Assembly: GCF_947503795.1 (NCBI RefSeq)
Contig: NZ_CANNEZ010000001.1
Span: 1,479,001-1,543,000, forward strand
Direction: 5' to 3'
Source: an uncultured Jannaschia sp.
GTDB lineage: Bacteria; Pseudomonadota; Alphaproteobacteria; Rhodobacterales; Rhodobacteraceae
Length of the DNA stretch: 64,000 nucleotides
Shown: in pieces, positions 53,020 through 61,975 of the stretch
Numbering within the stretch: the stretch's first letter is position 1
How the letters are laid out: every line of letters begins with the position of its first letter
Notes under the pieces: model-generated
Told to the model about the DNA's origin: nothing
The model's input: the letters and a program-made list of their open reading frames with translations, nothing else
Database searches by the model: none
Program-made: the position numbers and the translations under genes

Positions 53020-54378
53020 ATGCTCAATCGACGTCAACTCCTGGGAACCGGCGCAGCAGGCGCCGCCCTCGTCTCCACCCAAGCGTGGTCTCAGACCTCG
53101 AACCGCAGCTTGCCCGAAGCTGTCCTAACAAACGCCTCGGGAACGCAGGCCCCGATAGTTCCCACCACCGGGCCCGACTACAATCCCGTCGTCACGCTAA
53201 ACGGTTGGACCTTGCCGTTTCGCATGAAGGACGGCGTGAAGGAGTTCCATCTCGTCGCCGAACCGGTCGAGCGTGAGCTGGCCGAAGGCACGACGGCCTA
53301 CCTTTGGGGCTACAACGGCACCTCGACGGGGCCGACGATCGAGGCGGTTGAGGGCGATCGCGTCCGCATCTTCGTGACCAACCGCCTGCCGGAGCCGACG
53401 AGCGTCCATTGGCACGGACAGATCCTGCCATCGGGCATGGATGGCGTGCATGGGCTGAGCGGGCCCGGCATTCCGACCGGCAAGACCTATGCCTACGAAT
53501 TCGACCTCAAGAAGTCAGGCACGTTCATGTACCATCCGCACGCCGACGAAATGGTTCAGATGGCCATGGGGATGATGGGCATGTTCGTCGTCCATCCGAA
53601 GGACCCGAGCTTTCGCCGCGTCGATCGGGACTTCCTCATCATGTTGAACGCCTTCGATCTCGATCCGGGCACCTACGTGCCGCGGATCATGGAGATGACG
53701 GACTTCAACCTGTGGACGTGGAACAGCCGGATCTTTCCGGGCATCGATCCGCTGGTCGTAGGCCGGGGCGACGACGTGCGCGTGCGGGTCGGCAACCTGA
53801 CGATGACGAACCACCCGATCCACATGCACGGCTACGACTTCAAGGTGTCGTGCACCGATGGCGGTTGGGTCCCGCCGGAGGTCGCCTGGCCAGAGGTCTC
53901 CATCGACATCCCCGTCGGCGCGATGCGCGCCTTCGATTTCAAGGCCGACCATCTGGGGGACTGGGCGATCCACTGCCACAAGTCGCACCACACGATGAAC
54001 GCCATGGGCCACGACATCCCGACCTTCATCGGTGCGAACAAGACCGACGTGACCGAGCGCATCCGTCGGCTGCAGCCCGAATACATGCCGATGGGCACCG
54101 CCGGCATGGCCGATATGGGCAAGATGGAGATGCCGATCCCCCGCAACACCGTTCCGATGATGAACGGATGGGGCAAGTACGGCCCGATCGAGATGGGCGG
54201 CATGTTCTCCGTCGTGAAAGTCCGGGAGGGCATCGCGTCGGGCGATTACTCCGATCCCGGTTGGTACGACAGCCCACCGCACGAGACCGTGGCCGAATGG
54301 ACCGGCGACGTGCCTGCCCCCGTCGAGGTGACCGACCCGGCGACCCGCTACACCGATCTGTCCAAGATCAGCGGCTGA
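53020..54378 (+). CDS. Multicopper oxidase (copper-resistance type), Tat-exported
   Basis: 452 residues. Tat leader MLNRRQLLGTGAAGAALVS. All four copper-binding motifs are present: HWHGQ (130-132), YHPHAD (172-174), HPIHMHG (265-270) and HCHKSHH (318-324) with a downstream Met. A Met-rich tail (MPMGTAGMADMGKMEMP) resembles the Cu(I)-binding loops of CueO/CopA-type enzymes. It probably oxidises Cu(I) to less toxic Cu(II) in the periplasm. Followed closely by two cupredoxins. Confidence 0.92.
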   Translation: MLNRRQLLGTGAAGAALVSTQAWSQTSNRSLPEAVLTNASGTQAPIVPTTGPDYNPVVTLNGWTLPFRMKDGVKEFHLVAEPVERELAEGTTAYLWGYNGTSTGPTIEAVEGDRVRIFVTNRLPEPTSVHWHGQILPSGMDGVHGLSGPGIPTGKTYAYEFDLKKSGTFMYHPHADEMVQMAMGMMGMFVVHPKDPSFRRVDRDFLIMLNAFDLDPGTYVPRIMEMTDFNLWTWNSRIFPGIDPLVVGRGDDVRVRVGNLTMTNHPIHMHGYDFKVSCTDGGWVPPEVAWPEVSIDIPVGAMRAFDFKADHLGDWAIHCHKSHHTMNAMGHDIPTFIGANKTDVTERIRRLQPEYMPMGTAGMADMGKMEMPIPRNTVPMMNGWGKYGPIEMGGMFSVVKVREGIASGDYSDPGWYDSPPHETVAEWTGDVPAPVEVTDPATRYTDLSKISG

Positions 54379-54411
54379 ACCCCAATCGAGCAGCATTCCA
54401 GGAGTCTTACG

Positions 54412-54906
54412 ATGAAGAAGACACTGATGCCGATCGCGGTGTTCGGAGCGCTCGCCGCTCCGGCCCTTGCGGACGGCTACCACCGCGGACCGCATGACGG
54501 ACCGGTCCTCCATGCCGACGCGATGGCGATCGGCCACCCGGGCAGTCCGGACCTGGTCGACCGGACGATCGACGTGTCCATGCTGGATGCCTCCGATGAG
54601 GCGATGGCCTTCGACGTCGAGGCGCTAGAGATCGAGCGCGGCGAGACGATCCGATTCGTCCTGACGAACCGGGGCGGCGAGCCGCACGACTTCGTCATGG
54701 CGACGCCCGAGGAGATCGCGGCGCACCGCGCCGAGATGTCCGGCATGCCGGATATGAACCACGAGGCGGTCTATGCCGCGCGCGTGGAACCCGGCGAGAC
54801 CGCGACCCTCGTCTGGACCTTCGCCAACGAAGGCGCCTTCGCCTTCGCCTGTCTGATTCCAGGCCACTACGAGGCCGGAATGCGCGGTCGCCTGACCGTG
54901 AGCTGA
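54412..54906 (+). CDS. Exported cupredoxin (blue copper protein), copy A
   Basis: 164 residues. Signal peptide MKKTLMPIAVFGALAAPALA. His-rich N-terminus (YHRGPHDG). Type 1 copper ligands: His92 (GEPHDF), Cys147 (FAFACLIPGHYEAGM), His152 and Met157. Likely an electron-transfer or copper-binding partner of the upstream multicopper oxidase. It is a paralogue of the next gene. Confidence 0.9.
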   Translation: MKKTLMPIAVFGALAAPALADGYHRGPHDGPVLHADAMAIGHPGSPDLVDRTIDVSMLDASDEAMAFDVEALEIERGETIRFVLTNRGGEPHDFVMATPEEIAAHRAEMSGMPDMNHEAVYAARVEPGETATLVWTFANEGAFAFACLIPGHYEAGMRGRLTVS

Positions 54907-54943
54907 CCACCCCAAAACCCAACGGAAACCACGAGGAAGACCT

Positions 54944-55444
54944 ATGAGCAGACTATTGATCCTTTCGGCAGCGATGCTGTCGTTCGCCGCGCCTACCTTC
55001 GCCGCAGGCACCCACAAGGATGGCCATGGCGATGGTCATGCCGATGAGCACCATGCCGAGATGGCGGTCGGGATGCCCGGCGATGCGCATCACGCCACGC
55101 GGACGGTCGAGATCTCCATGCTGGAGACGGATGACGGCGAGATGCTGTTCGAGCCGCGCGACCTGACCTTCGCAGAAGGGGAAACCGTCCGCTTCGTCAT
55201 CACCAACGACGGTGAGCAGGAGCACGAGTTCGTCCTCGATACGCCAGAAGCCAATCAGGAGCACAAGGACCTGATGGCGCGGTTCCCCGAGATGGAGCAC
55301 GACGATCCGAACGCGATCCGCCTCCAGCCGGGCGAGGGCGGCGAGATCGTCTGGACCTTCGCCAACGAGGGCGAGTTCGAGTTCGCCTGCCTCATCCTCG
55401 GCCACTACGAATCCGGCATGCACGGACCCGTCGTCGTTCGGTGA
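54944..55444 (+). CDS. Exported cupredoxin, copy B (tandem duplicate)
   Basis: 166 residues. Signal peptide MSRLLILSAAMLSFAAPTFA. N-terminal His-rich stretch THKDGHGDGHADEHHAEM is longer than in copy A. Type 1 ligands His94 (EQEHEF), Cys149, His154, Met159 with the shared motif FACLILGHYESGM. Colinear with copy A over its whole length, so a tandem duplication with divergence in the metal-capturing N-terminus. Confidence 0.9.
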   Translation: MSRLLILSAAMLSFAAPTFAAGTHKDGHGDGHADEHHAEMAVGMPGDAHHATRTVEISMLETDDGEMLFEPRDLTFAEGETVRFVITNDGEQEHEFVLDTPEANQEHKDLMARFPEMEHDDPNAIRLQPGEGGEIVWTFANEGEFEFACLILGHYESGMHGPVVVR

Positions 55445-55479
55445 ACCGCCGTCCCTTCCCCATCATCAAGGAACACACG

Positions 55480-55770
55480 ATGAAAACGCTTATCCGATCG
55501 ATCACCATGGCGATCGCTCTCGCCACCGCGCCGACCGCCATGGTGGCGCAGGAAACGACCTATACCAAGGGCAGCGTCAAAGCGATCGACGCCGAGGCCG
55601 GCAAGGTCACCATCATCCACGAGGAACTGCTAAACCTCGACATGCCTGCGATGACGATGGTGTTCCGCGCCGACGAGGAGACGTTGGCCGAACTGACCGA
55701 AGGCGAAGAGATCGAGTTCGTCGCCGAGCGCGTCGAAGGCAAGCTGACGGTCGTCGACCTAAAGGAATAA
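55480..55770 (+). CDS. CusF-like periplasmic copper-binding protein
   Basis: 96 residues. Signal peptide to about 23 (AMVA-QE). OB-fold strands YTKGSVKAIDAEAGKVTIIHEE, then LDMPAMTMVF. By comparison with CusF the metal ligands would be His47, Met58 and Met60, and Met55 stands where CusF has its Trp. It carries Cu(I) in the periplasm, normally to a CusCBA pump, which is absent from this window. SD AAGGA. Confidence 0.87.
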   Translation: MKTLIRSITMAIALATAPTAMVAQETTYTKGSVKAIDAEAGKVTIIHEELLNLDMPAMTMVFRADEETLAELTEGEEIEFVAERVEGKLTVVDLKE

Positions 55771-55796
55771 TTTCGCCGCATTGCAGCCTATCGTCA

Positions 55797-55825
55797 CGGG
55801 GTCGCCGGCATGCCCGGCGGCCCCG
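55797..55825 (+). terminator. Strong hairpin after CusF-like gene
   Basis: A 12-bp stem (55797-55808 with 55814-55825, one G-T pair) with loop CATGC, 27 bp past the stop codon. No U-tract follows, so it may attenuate or stabilise the mRNA 3' end rather than terminate alone. It separates the phosphatase gene from the operon. Confidence 0.5.
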
Positions 55826-55891
55826 ATCTCCGGAACGGGGCGTATCTCCTGCCTCCGGACCGATCCCGCCTATCCATGAAAGGTCATCCCT

Positions 55892-56701
55892 GTGACGGAC
55901 ATTCTCCCGATGCGCGGCGCGCTCGGACTGGTCGTACTGTGCCTGATCGGCGCCGCTTCGTATGCCGACCCCGTCTTCTCCTCGACCGACGTCGGCGATC
56001 GGCCGACGGGTCGCATCACCCAGCTTACGGACACGATGGGCGAGATGACGGTCGACTTGCCGGCCTCGACGGCCGAACGCTTGCCAGCTCGGATCGAAGA
56101 GGATGGTCCGCAGGAACGCGCGGCCTTGCGCTTCGAGCCATACCAGATGCTGGACGAACTCTTCCGTCCCGACATCGTCTTTCTGATGCGGCACGGTCCG
56201 ACGGACTGGTCGCAGCGTGACATCAAGGACGTGGCGCCGACCGATTGCGCCAACCAGCGTCTGCTGACCCGAGACGGGACCGATGACATGATCGATCTCG
56301 GCCTGCTGCTCGCAGCGAACGACATCCGACCGTCACGGATCGTGACGAGCGAATGGTGCCGCAACCAAGCTACTCGGGACGCTCTTCTCGAAGGCATGTC
56401 GGTGATCGATCCTGTCTATGTGGAAGGCATCGATCTGATCACCGACCCGTCACTCAACCTTCTCCTGTCGCTTCGAGGTGCGCCCGACGTGGATGAGCTG
56501 CGCGAGCTGATTTCCGCATGGGATGGCGGTGACGGCACCGGTCCGCTTCTCGTGATCTCTCACTTCACCAACATCGAGGAGCTGACGAACTTCACCGTCT
56601 TCGAGGGAGAAATGCTGATGATCGATCCCAAGCGAAACAACCGTGTCCTGGGCTATTTGCGATTGAGATCGGCAGGCCCCGATGTGGGGCATTTCGAGTA
56701 A
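55892..56701 (+). CDS. Exported histidine phosphatase superfamily protein
   Basis: 269 residues, GTG start after AAAGG. Internal ATG at 55910 is an alternative. Leader GALGLVVLCLIGAASYA. The phosphatase core begins near 95 with FLMRHGPTDW (nucleophile His in the RHG motif), VTSEWCRNQATRDAL (second Arg) and LLVISHFTNI (second catalytic His). A periplasmic member of this superfamily at the end of a copper operon is unexpected; its phosphate ester is unknown. The hairpin upstream may make it a separate unit. Confidence 0.8.
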   Translation: MTDILPMRGALGLVVLCLIGAASYADPVFSSTDVGDRPTGRITQLTDTMGEMTVDLPASTAERLPARIEEDGPQERAALRFEPYQMLDELFRPDIVFLMRHGPTDWSQRDIKDVAPTDCANQRLLTRDGTDDMIDLGLLLAANDIRPSRIVTSEWCRNQATRDALLEGMSVIDPVYVEGIDLITDPSLNLLLSLRGAPDVDELRELISAWDGGDGTGPLLVISHFTNIEELTNFTVFEGEMLMIDPKRNNRVLGYLRLRSAGPDVGHFE

Positions 56702-58596
56702 CGTCAAAAGATGGATGCTCGGTAGGGTGCATCCGTGTACGACGCTGATATGCGACGGTTGCAATGTCGCAAAAGGGTTTGCCTCAGCATTTGGAACACC
56801 AGCCGACGAGGGTCTAGATCCAAATGGGACGCTGCGTGGCAACCGTAGCACGGCTCGTCAATGCCCCGGTCGTGGATGACGCAGCGTCCGGCTAATTGAG
56901 GTCACAAGCGTTCGTGGAGACGGTCTCAATGAATTTGCCGGTCGGGTCCGGTCCTTACGGATAGGGACCGACCCAATACTGCCATTTGCGCCAGGAAGCT
57001 GTGCTGTGGTGCGGAATCCTTAACCCGACCGCTGAGCTCACAATAGCGAGAGCAGAAGCCTAGCCGTTAAGTCCTTTGGATTGGACATCTTTAATGCCTA
57101 AACCCAAACCGCTGCAACTGATAAATCCAAAGTCATCCGAGGATTGTGAAGGGCCCCAGCTGAACAAGCCAGTGGGGCCCCATTCTGCAATTCGATAGTA
57201 GTGGCTTGATAGGTTTAGTGGACGCCTGCTCACGTCGACGTCTTCACTGACACATCAAGGTTTATAACTAATGAATGATCACCGACTGGAGTCCTCCATA
57301 GACTATTTGGTAATGAGAATTCCTATCGCCGTACTTGGATCGAGAGCTTGCCTTCTCTCGCAGATCGAAGGGCTGAGTACTTGCTCTTCCGCCAGGATCA
57401 GGCCTGACGTCTCAGACGGCGAAGCTGGGTCCGCTTAGGACTCAGATCCACGAGCCTTCGACGAGTATCATGAACGACAAGCCGGCGCAGCTAAGCTGCC
57501 TTGTCCGAGCGACACATTGCACGCTACTGCCGCGCTCTGGCGGCTTTACAGGATGTGGTCCGCATTTTTCGGCCAGCTCGGACGCATGCTGCGGTGGCGA
57601 CTTCGTTGAGTGACAGTCGAAGGCTCTCGCCCGCACCGTTGACGAAAGATGCGTTCTGGACGCGTTTCTGCCTTAGTTGTGTCGCAATTCCCATGTCGGC
57701 AACAATATGCCGAAAGAGAACCGATTCGTTGCCAGCATCCTGAAGACGCCCAACTTCGGCTCTTTTCATCAAACCGATCAAAATAGACCGGCCTACCAAT
57801 TATGGGCATTTTCTCATTTCGTGCACCAGATCATGTGTGAAATTTGGTATTTGTGCGGGGGCAGTGCACGCTCAAAACACGGTTAACGATCTATTAGGTT
57901 ATGAGCGAAATATTGCCGGTAACATTTATTTGCCCCAACACGAGCGTCCGCGATGTGTCTCACCTGCTTCTCCATCGGCCTCGTAGACGAAGTCATCGGC
58001 TTACCTATCAGATACGCCAGAACGATCTTATGTCCCGAAAACTGCCAGGAGGCTGCGGTCAATCGTAAGTATCTGTCGACCGAGGATAGCGAGTGGCGGG
58101 ACGTCTGCCCGTGTGACCCAGTGCACGCTCGTGTCGTGGAAGGGTTAAGATATATTCCGCTTACGGCTGTGATAAATCCTGCGCGTCAGGCAAGGACCCG
58201 TGGTGCAGGCGTGGTTCGAGCGCCGGCATCTGACGCGTTCAATGTGCAGATACTCGTTCATCCTATTCGGAGCAGAGCTCGGACGAAGCGTTAACGTCTG
58301 TGCTTTGGCCGCCGTCTTTACTCCGCTGAACAAAACCTGACGTATATCGAGAACATGTATGGGCTCAGGCCACAAGGCGCCAAATTAGCCAGCACAATTC
58401 GCTAGCGACATTCAGGTGCAGTGTCCGGTTCAGCCGCATGTCACCCCTAGATGAAGTGTGATGGCGACCGCCTCTATTGATGCGCCATGTCGGATATTCT
58501 GGAGAGCATTGCCAACCTGTTCAAAGAAATATCCAAACAGGAGCGCGCCTCGGCAATTCGCCATCTCTAAAAAGTTGGCAGAAGATACAAGCCGAA
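56702..58596. other. 1.9 kb region without a convincing gene
   Basis: Lower GC than the flanks, many stops in all frames, and no ORF with credible composition. A GGATGC/GCATCC hairpin lies at 56713-56734 and a GGGCCCC/GGGGCCC hairpin at 57151-57180. Between about 57440 and 57800 both strands have short open stretches that look like a decayed gene, but I could not name it. Probably relic DNA from past insertions in the island. Confidence 0.5.
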
Positions 58597-60939
58597 TTAC
58601 GCAAAGCAGAAATCAGATGCATCAAGCTGCGATCCATCCGCAATGCCATCCAATACGATGCCACCACTCGCCCAGTCTATTTCGCCCGCGTCGCCCACAA
58701 ACCGGATCAACGTCGAGGCGCCGTTCTCATAGGAGATGAGGCGTAGATCCTCAAGCCCAGTTACGCCAGGCGAAGAGAAGCAGAGTAGATCGACCCCGAA
58801 TTCGAAATCTGTAACCCGATCAAACCCAGCGTCGAATTCCGAGAAGACGAACCGGTCTGCACCCCTGCCTCCGGTCAGGCTGTCCGTGCCGGCCCCTCCA
58901 GTGAGGATGTCGTCGCCGTCCCCACCTTCAAGCCAATCCGCGCCGCTAGAGCCATTCAGCTCGTCCTGCCCGCTGCCTCCGAATAGGCTGTCATGCCCCA
59001 ACCCGCCAGACAACGCGTCTGAACCCGCACCCCCTTCGATACGATCATGGCCTGGCCCACCAGAGAGAATGTCGGCCTGATCTCCGCCAAGCAGTATATC
59101 GTCCCCGAATCCCCCCATGAGCGTATCGTTTCCCTGCTCGCCGTGAAGGATGTCATCACCAACATTACCCTCCAGCCAGTCTGACCATGTGCCGCCATGA
59201 ATGACATCATCTCCTGCTCCGCCCTGCAGGGTATCAGCGCCGGTGCCACCGATAAGAAGGTCCGCTCCGTCTCCGCCGCCAAGAAGATCTCCCGCGTCGC
59301 CTCCCCAGAGGGTATCGTCCCCTAGACCTCCCGAAAGGGTGTCTGACCAGGTCCCGCCAAAAAGAATGTCGGAACCCTCGCGCCCGACCAGAAGGTCTGC
59401 ACCGGCTCCGCCCTCGATCCGGTCCGGACCCTCTCCTCCATAGATCGTATCAGCGCCGTCGGATCCGTTCTGCATCACGTAGTCCGGGATCTCCGGAGTC
59501 TCGAGCGGCTCCTCGAACCTGAGCTGAACGACTTCGTAAGCGTCGAGCGTGAGTGAGCCGACCCCATCGGCCAGTTCGGTCAGGTCGATTTCGCTTACGA
59601 TGGCGTTGCGCTGGTCTCCGCCCGAATCCTCGTAGCCCACGCGGATTCCCGACACAGCAAGCCAACCGTCCGTGAATAGCGTAAGATCTATGGTTGTCTC
59701 GATCGCGACGTCTGTTCGGGACGACAGGTACACCACACGTTCGCCGGGCGTGGTTTCGTCCAGATCGTCCCGAGACTCCCAAGCCGTCACTTCAATACTG
59801 TAGGGCGTCTCGGGGCCTGTCCATTCGATATCAATAAGCTCGTGGTCTGCGACGGTTTGCCGAATGAGGTCGAACATCGCAGCACGGGTCGTGTTTGTGG
59901 CTATGGAAAGCCCGTCCAGCTCCAATACCTCTAGCGGCTCATCCTTGTGAAGAAGGGCATTCCGCGTATTGTGCAGCATCGGCCAGACGAACGCTGTATC
60001 GACATCCGCTTCGACGAGATTGGTGTAGTGCTCCAAGAACATCGAGGCACCATGCACGCCAAGATCAATGCCATCCTCGCCGAGGGAGAGGTTCAGATTG
60101 ATGTTGTACTCACCCACCATCCGGTCGATTTCGCGTCCGAGCCACTCATCCCAACCTCCTATGCCGGAACCCGCCAAATTCTCCGAAAGCGCGCGGTCTT
60201 CCCTAAATGCGCCGGTATCGTTGTCGAACCCTCCTTCTGCAGGGTCCTTCCAGTAGAAGTTTCGTATAACGCCGTCGAGTTCGTCAACCGCGCCATTCAG
60301 CGAGGCAAAAGCGTCTTGAATTGCTACATTGGCAAGCCGCGGGTCATTGTCGTAAGCGCCGCGAAGATTTCCGGAAGCTTGAAGAAAAATATCGGCGTCC
60401 GTGCCGGCGAGATCCAAACCCGCTGAGATCGCCTTCGTCGCTTTCGCTGCAGCTTGCCCATAGGCTGCCTCCAGGCTGGCATCGCCGATCGTCCGTCCAC
60501 CCCAGTATTCATTTCCGAGTTCCCAAGACCGGATCGTGTCAGGGAACTGGTTCGAGGCGGCTGATACGAAATCCTTGAGATCGCTGAGGAACTGCTCCTC
60601 TGACTGCCCGGGTGGAGGATCAACCGGTATGACGAAGCTCACCGTGATGCCGAGTGATGTAGCCTGCCCGAGAAAAGTCGCCACGCCCTGGGGAAGTTCT
60701 CCCCCGATCAACATGCCGTCTTCGAAGACCTTGTCGGGCATACCGCCCGGATATCGGACATGGCCTACCCCGAAGTGATCCAGCGCGGATTCCGCCGCAT
60801 CGGTCAGGACTCCATCGGGCCTGTCTGTGGGCGCAGAAAACGTGGGAGAACCCGTGTGGGCCTTCGGAAGAAGATTGCTCCCAAAGTGGTCTACCGAAGA
60901 GAAATTACCCGTCGAAGTCGAACTTTGAATCCGCAACAT
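58597..60939 (-). CDS. Secreted RTX protein with glycoside-hydrolase-like N-domain
   Basis: 780 residues, ATG 60939 with AGAGG 5 nt upstream. Residues about 40-370 look like a TIM-barrel glycosidase of clan A: HVRYPGGMPDKVF, RSWELGNEYWGG (Asn-Glu, acid/base candidate) and AFVWPMLHNTRN. A beta domain follows (375-510). Then about 15 Ca-binding RTX nonapeptides (GGxGxDxLx) at 520-690 and a C-terminal type I secretion tail (DRFVFSEFDAGFDRVTDFEFGVDLL). No signal peptide, as expected for type I export. Exporter genes are not in the window. Confidence 0.85.
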   Translation of the reverse strand: MLRIQSSTSTGNFSSVDHFGSNLLPKAHTGSPTFSAPTDRPDGVLTDAAESALDHFGVGHVRYPGGMPDKVFEDGMLIGGELPQGVATFLGQATSLGITVSFVIPVDPPPGQSEEQFLSDLKDFVSAASNQFPDTIRSWELGNEYWGGRTIGDASLEAAYGQAAAKATKAISAGLDLAGTDADIFLQASGNLRGAYDNDPRLANVAIQDAFASLNGAVDELDGVIRNFYWKDPAEGGFDNDTGAFREDRALSENLAGSGIGGWDEWLGREIDRMVGEYNINLNLSLGEDGIDLGVHGASMFLEHYTNLVEADVDTAFVWPMLHNTRNALLHKDEPLEVLELDGLSIATNTTRAAMFDLIRQTVADHELIDIEWTGPETPYSIEVTAWESRDDLDETTPGERVVYLSSRTDVAIETTIDLTLFTDGWLAVSGIRVGYEDSGGDQRNAIVSEIDLTELADGVGSLTLDAYEVVQLRFEEPLETPEIPDYVMQNGSDGADTIYGGEGPDRIEGGAGADLLVGREGSDILFGGTWSDTLSGGLGDDTLWGGDAGDLLGGGDGADLLIGGTGADTLQGGAGDDVIHGGTWSDWLEGNVGDDILHGEQGNDTLMGGFGDDILLGGDQADILSGGPGHDRIEGGAGSDALSGGLGHDSLFGGSGQDELNGSSGADWLEGGDGDDILTGGAGTDSLTGGRGADRFVFSEFDAGFDRVTDFEFGVDLLCFSSPGVTGLEDLRLISYENGASTLIRFVGDAGEIDWASGGIVLDGIADGSQLDASDFCFA

Positions 60940-61347
60940 TTTCGCCTCTGGTCCTGTGTTCTCTACGGACAGAAGCCACTCCGGTCCGGTCGACATCCGG
61001 ACGGCATTGTGTCGAGAGCAAGGCGAAAGATGCAGGTTTTCGGAGACTCAGACTGGACGGGACGTTTATTGTTGCAAGGACCATGCCAAACTAGCGACTA
61101 CCATTTTCGTGTGTAGGCGCGACGGCGCAGTCATCATGTACCTTTGGAATGCTGGCAATCGGCCCAAAGCTGCCACTGATCAGCTCTGCCCATGCCGCAC
61201 TGCAGCTTACCCAAAGCCGACATCTATGTCGTGATTTAGATGCGGTTGTTTGGCGAATAGACTTGTAGCCAAGAGAAACAACCTTGCTCCAATCTCGCGA
61301 TCATGCATGCATACAAGAAAGTAATTGATAGAATTGGATGAGTCTCT
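60940..61347. other. Intergenic region with no recognisable feature
   Basis: About 400 bp between the divergent RTX gene and an orphan ORF. No RNA, repeat or further gene is apparent. It should contain the RTX promoter (leftward) and that of the orphan gene (rightward). Confidence 0.5.
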
Positions 61348-61920
61348 TTGGCTGGAAAGATACCAAAGACTGTAGTGTCGTTAGTGGAACCGGCAGTTTG
61401 GTCTCTCGCGGCACAGTTACTTATTTTGACGACCGATCGGCCGGGTTCGAAGAAGCATCAGCCAACTGTCAACACATTCTATGAGACCGGTATCGTCACC
61501 GCAGTGTACCAGGCGCTACTTATGAGTCCCGTGCTGGCTCATTTAGAAATCAGACATGAAATGCCCTTTCCCACTCCTGGGAAGGGTGCGCCAAAGCGCG
61601 TGGATCTGTGGTTGAGACCTTACAATGGCGGCATTCCACAGATGATCGAAGCTGGCGATTTTGGCGTCAAAAAGGTCCATGATGATTTGGAAAAGCTAAG
61701 AACCTTGAACCCGAAGGGCATCAATTGGTTCTTGGCCTTTTTTCGTTCAGGGGGACCAGCCTTGAACCCACTGCTAGAACTGAAAAAGAGCTTTGAACGG
61801 GCAAACGGCCTGAACGACAAAAAGGTCAAATTGGAGCCGGGTTTGGTGAAGTCGTTCAGCGTCTACCGGCCAAACAAGGAACCTGAACCGTTTGGGATTG
61901 CCCTGCTGAAGGCCCAATAG
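61348..61920 (+). CDS. Orphan protein, possible PD-(D/E)xK nuclease-like fold
   Basis: 190 residues from a TTG start; no in-frame ATG exists and a stop lies 9 nt upstream, so the start is uncertain. AT-richer codon use than the flanking genes suggests separate transfer. The segment KRVDLWLRP...QMIEAGDFGVKKVHDDLEKL has an Asp, then Glu-x-Gly-Asp and a Lys, loosely like the PD-(D/E)xK nuclease core. No leader or membrane helix. Identity is not established. Confidence 0.5.
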   Translation: MAGKIPKTVVSLVEPAVWSLAAQLLILTTDRPGSKKHQPTVNTFYETGIVTAVYQALLMSPVLAHLEIRHEMPFPTPGKGAPKRVDLWLRPYNGGIPQMIEAGDFGVKKVHDDLEKLRTLNPKGINWFLAFFRSGGPALNPLLELKKSFERANGLNDKKVKLEPGLVKSFSVYRPNKEPEPFGIALLKAQ

Positions 61921-61975
61921 CTCGCGGCCCTTAGCTCCCGTTAAATGATCGCGCAGCGAAAGGTTGCTGCTCGTT

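Noticed and set aside
57440-57800. Short overlapping ORFs on both strands
   Set aside because: No recognisable family, no SD, and composition unlike neighbouring genes; treated as decayed DNA.
57953-58294. 113-codon open frame
   Set aside because: No family match, no clear SD, mixed codon use and an N-terminus unlike a leader or a domain; not supported as a gene.
58900-59450. Dense tandem repetition that could suggest a CRISPR array or minisatellite
   Set aside because: The repeats are codon-phased GGxGxDxLx nonapeptide units of the RTX gene on the minus strand, with no constant repeat or unique spacers.
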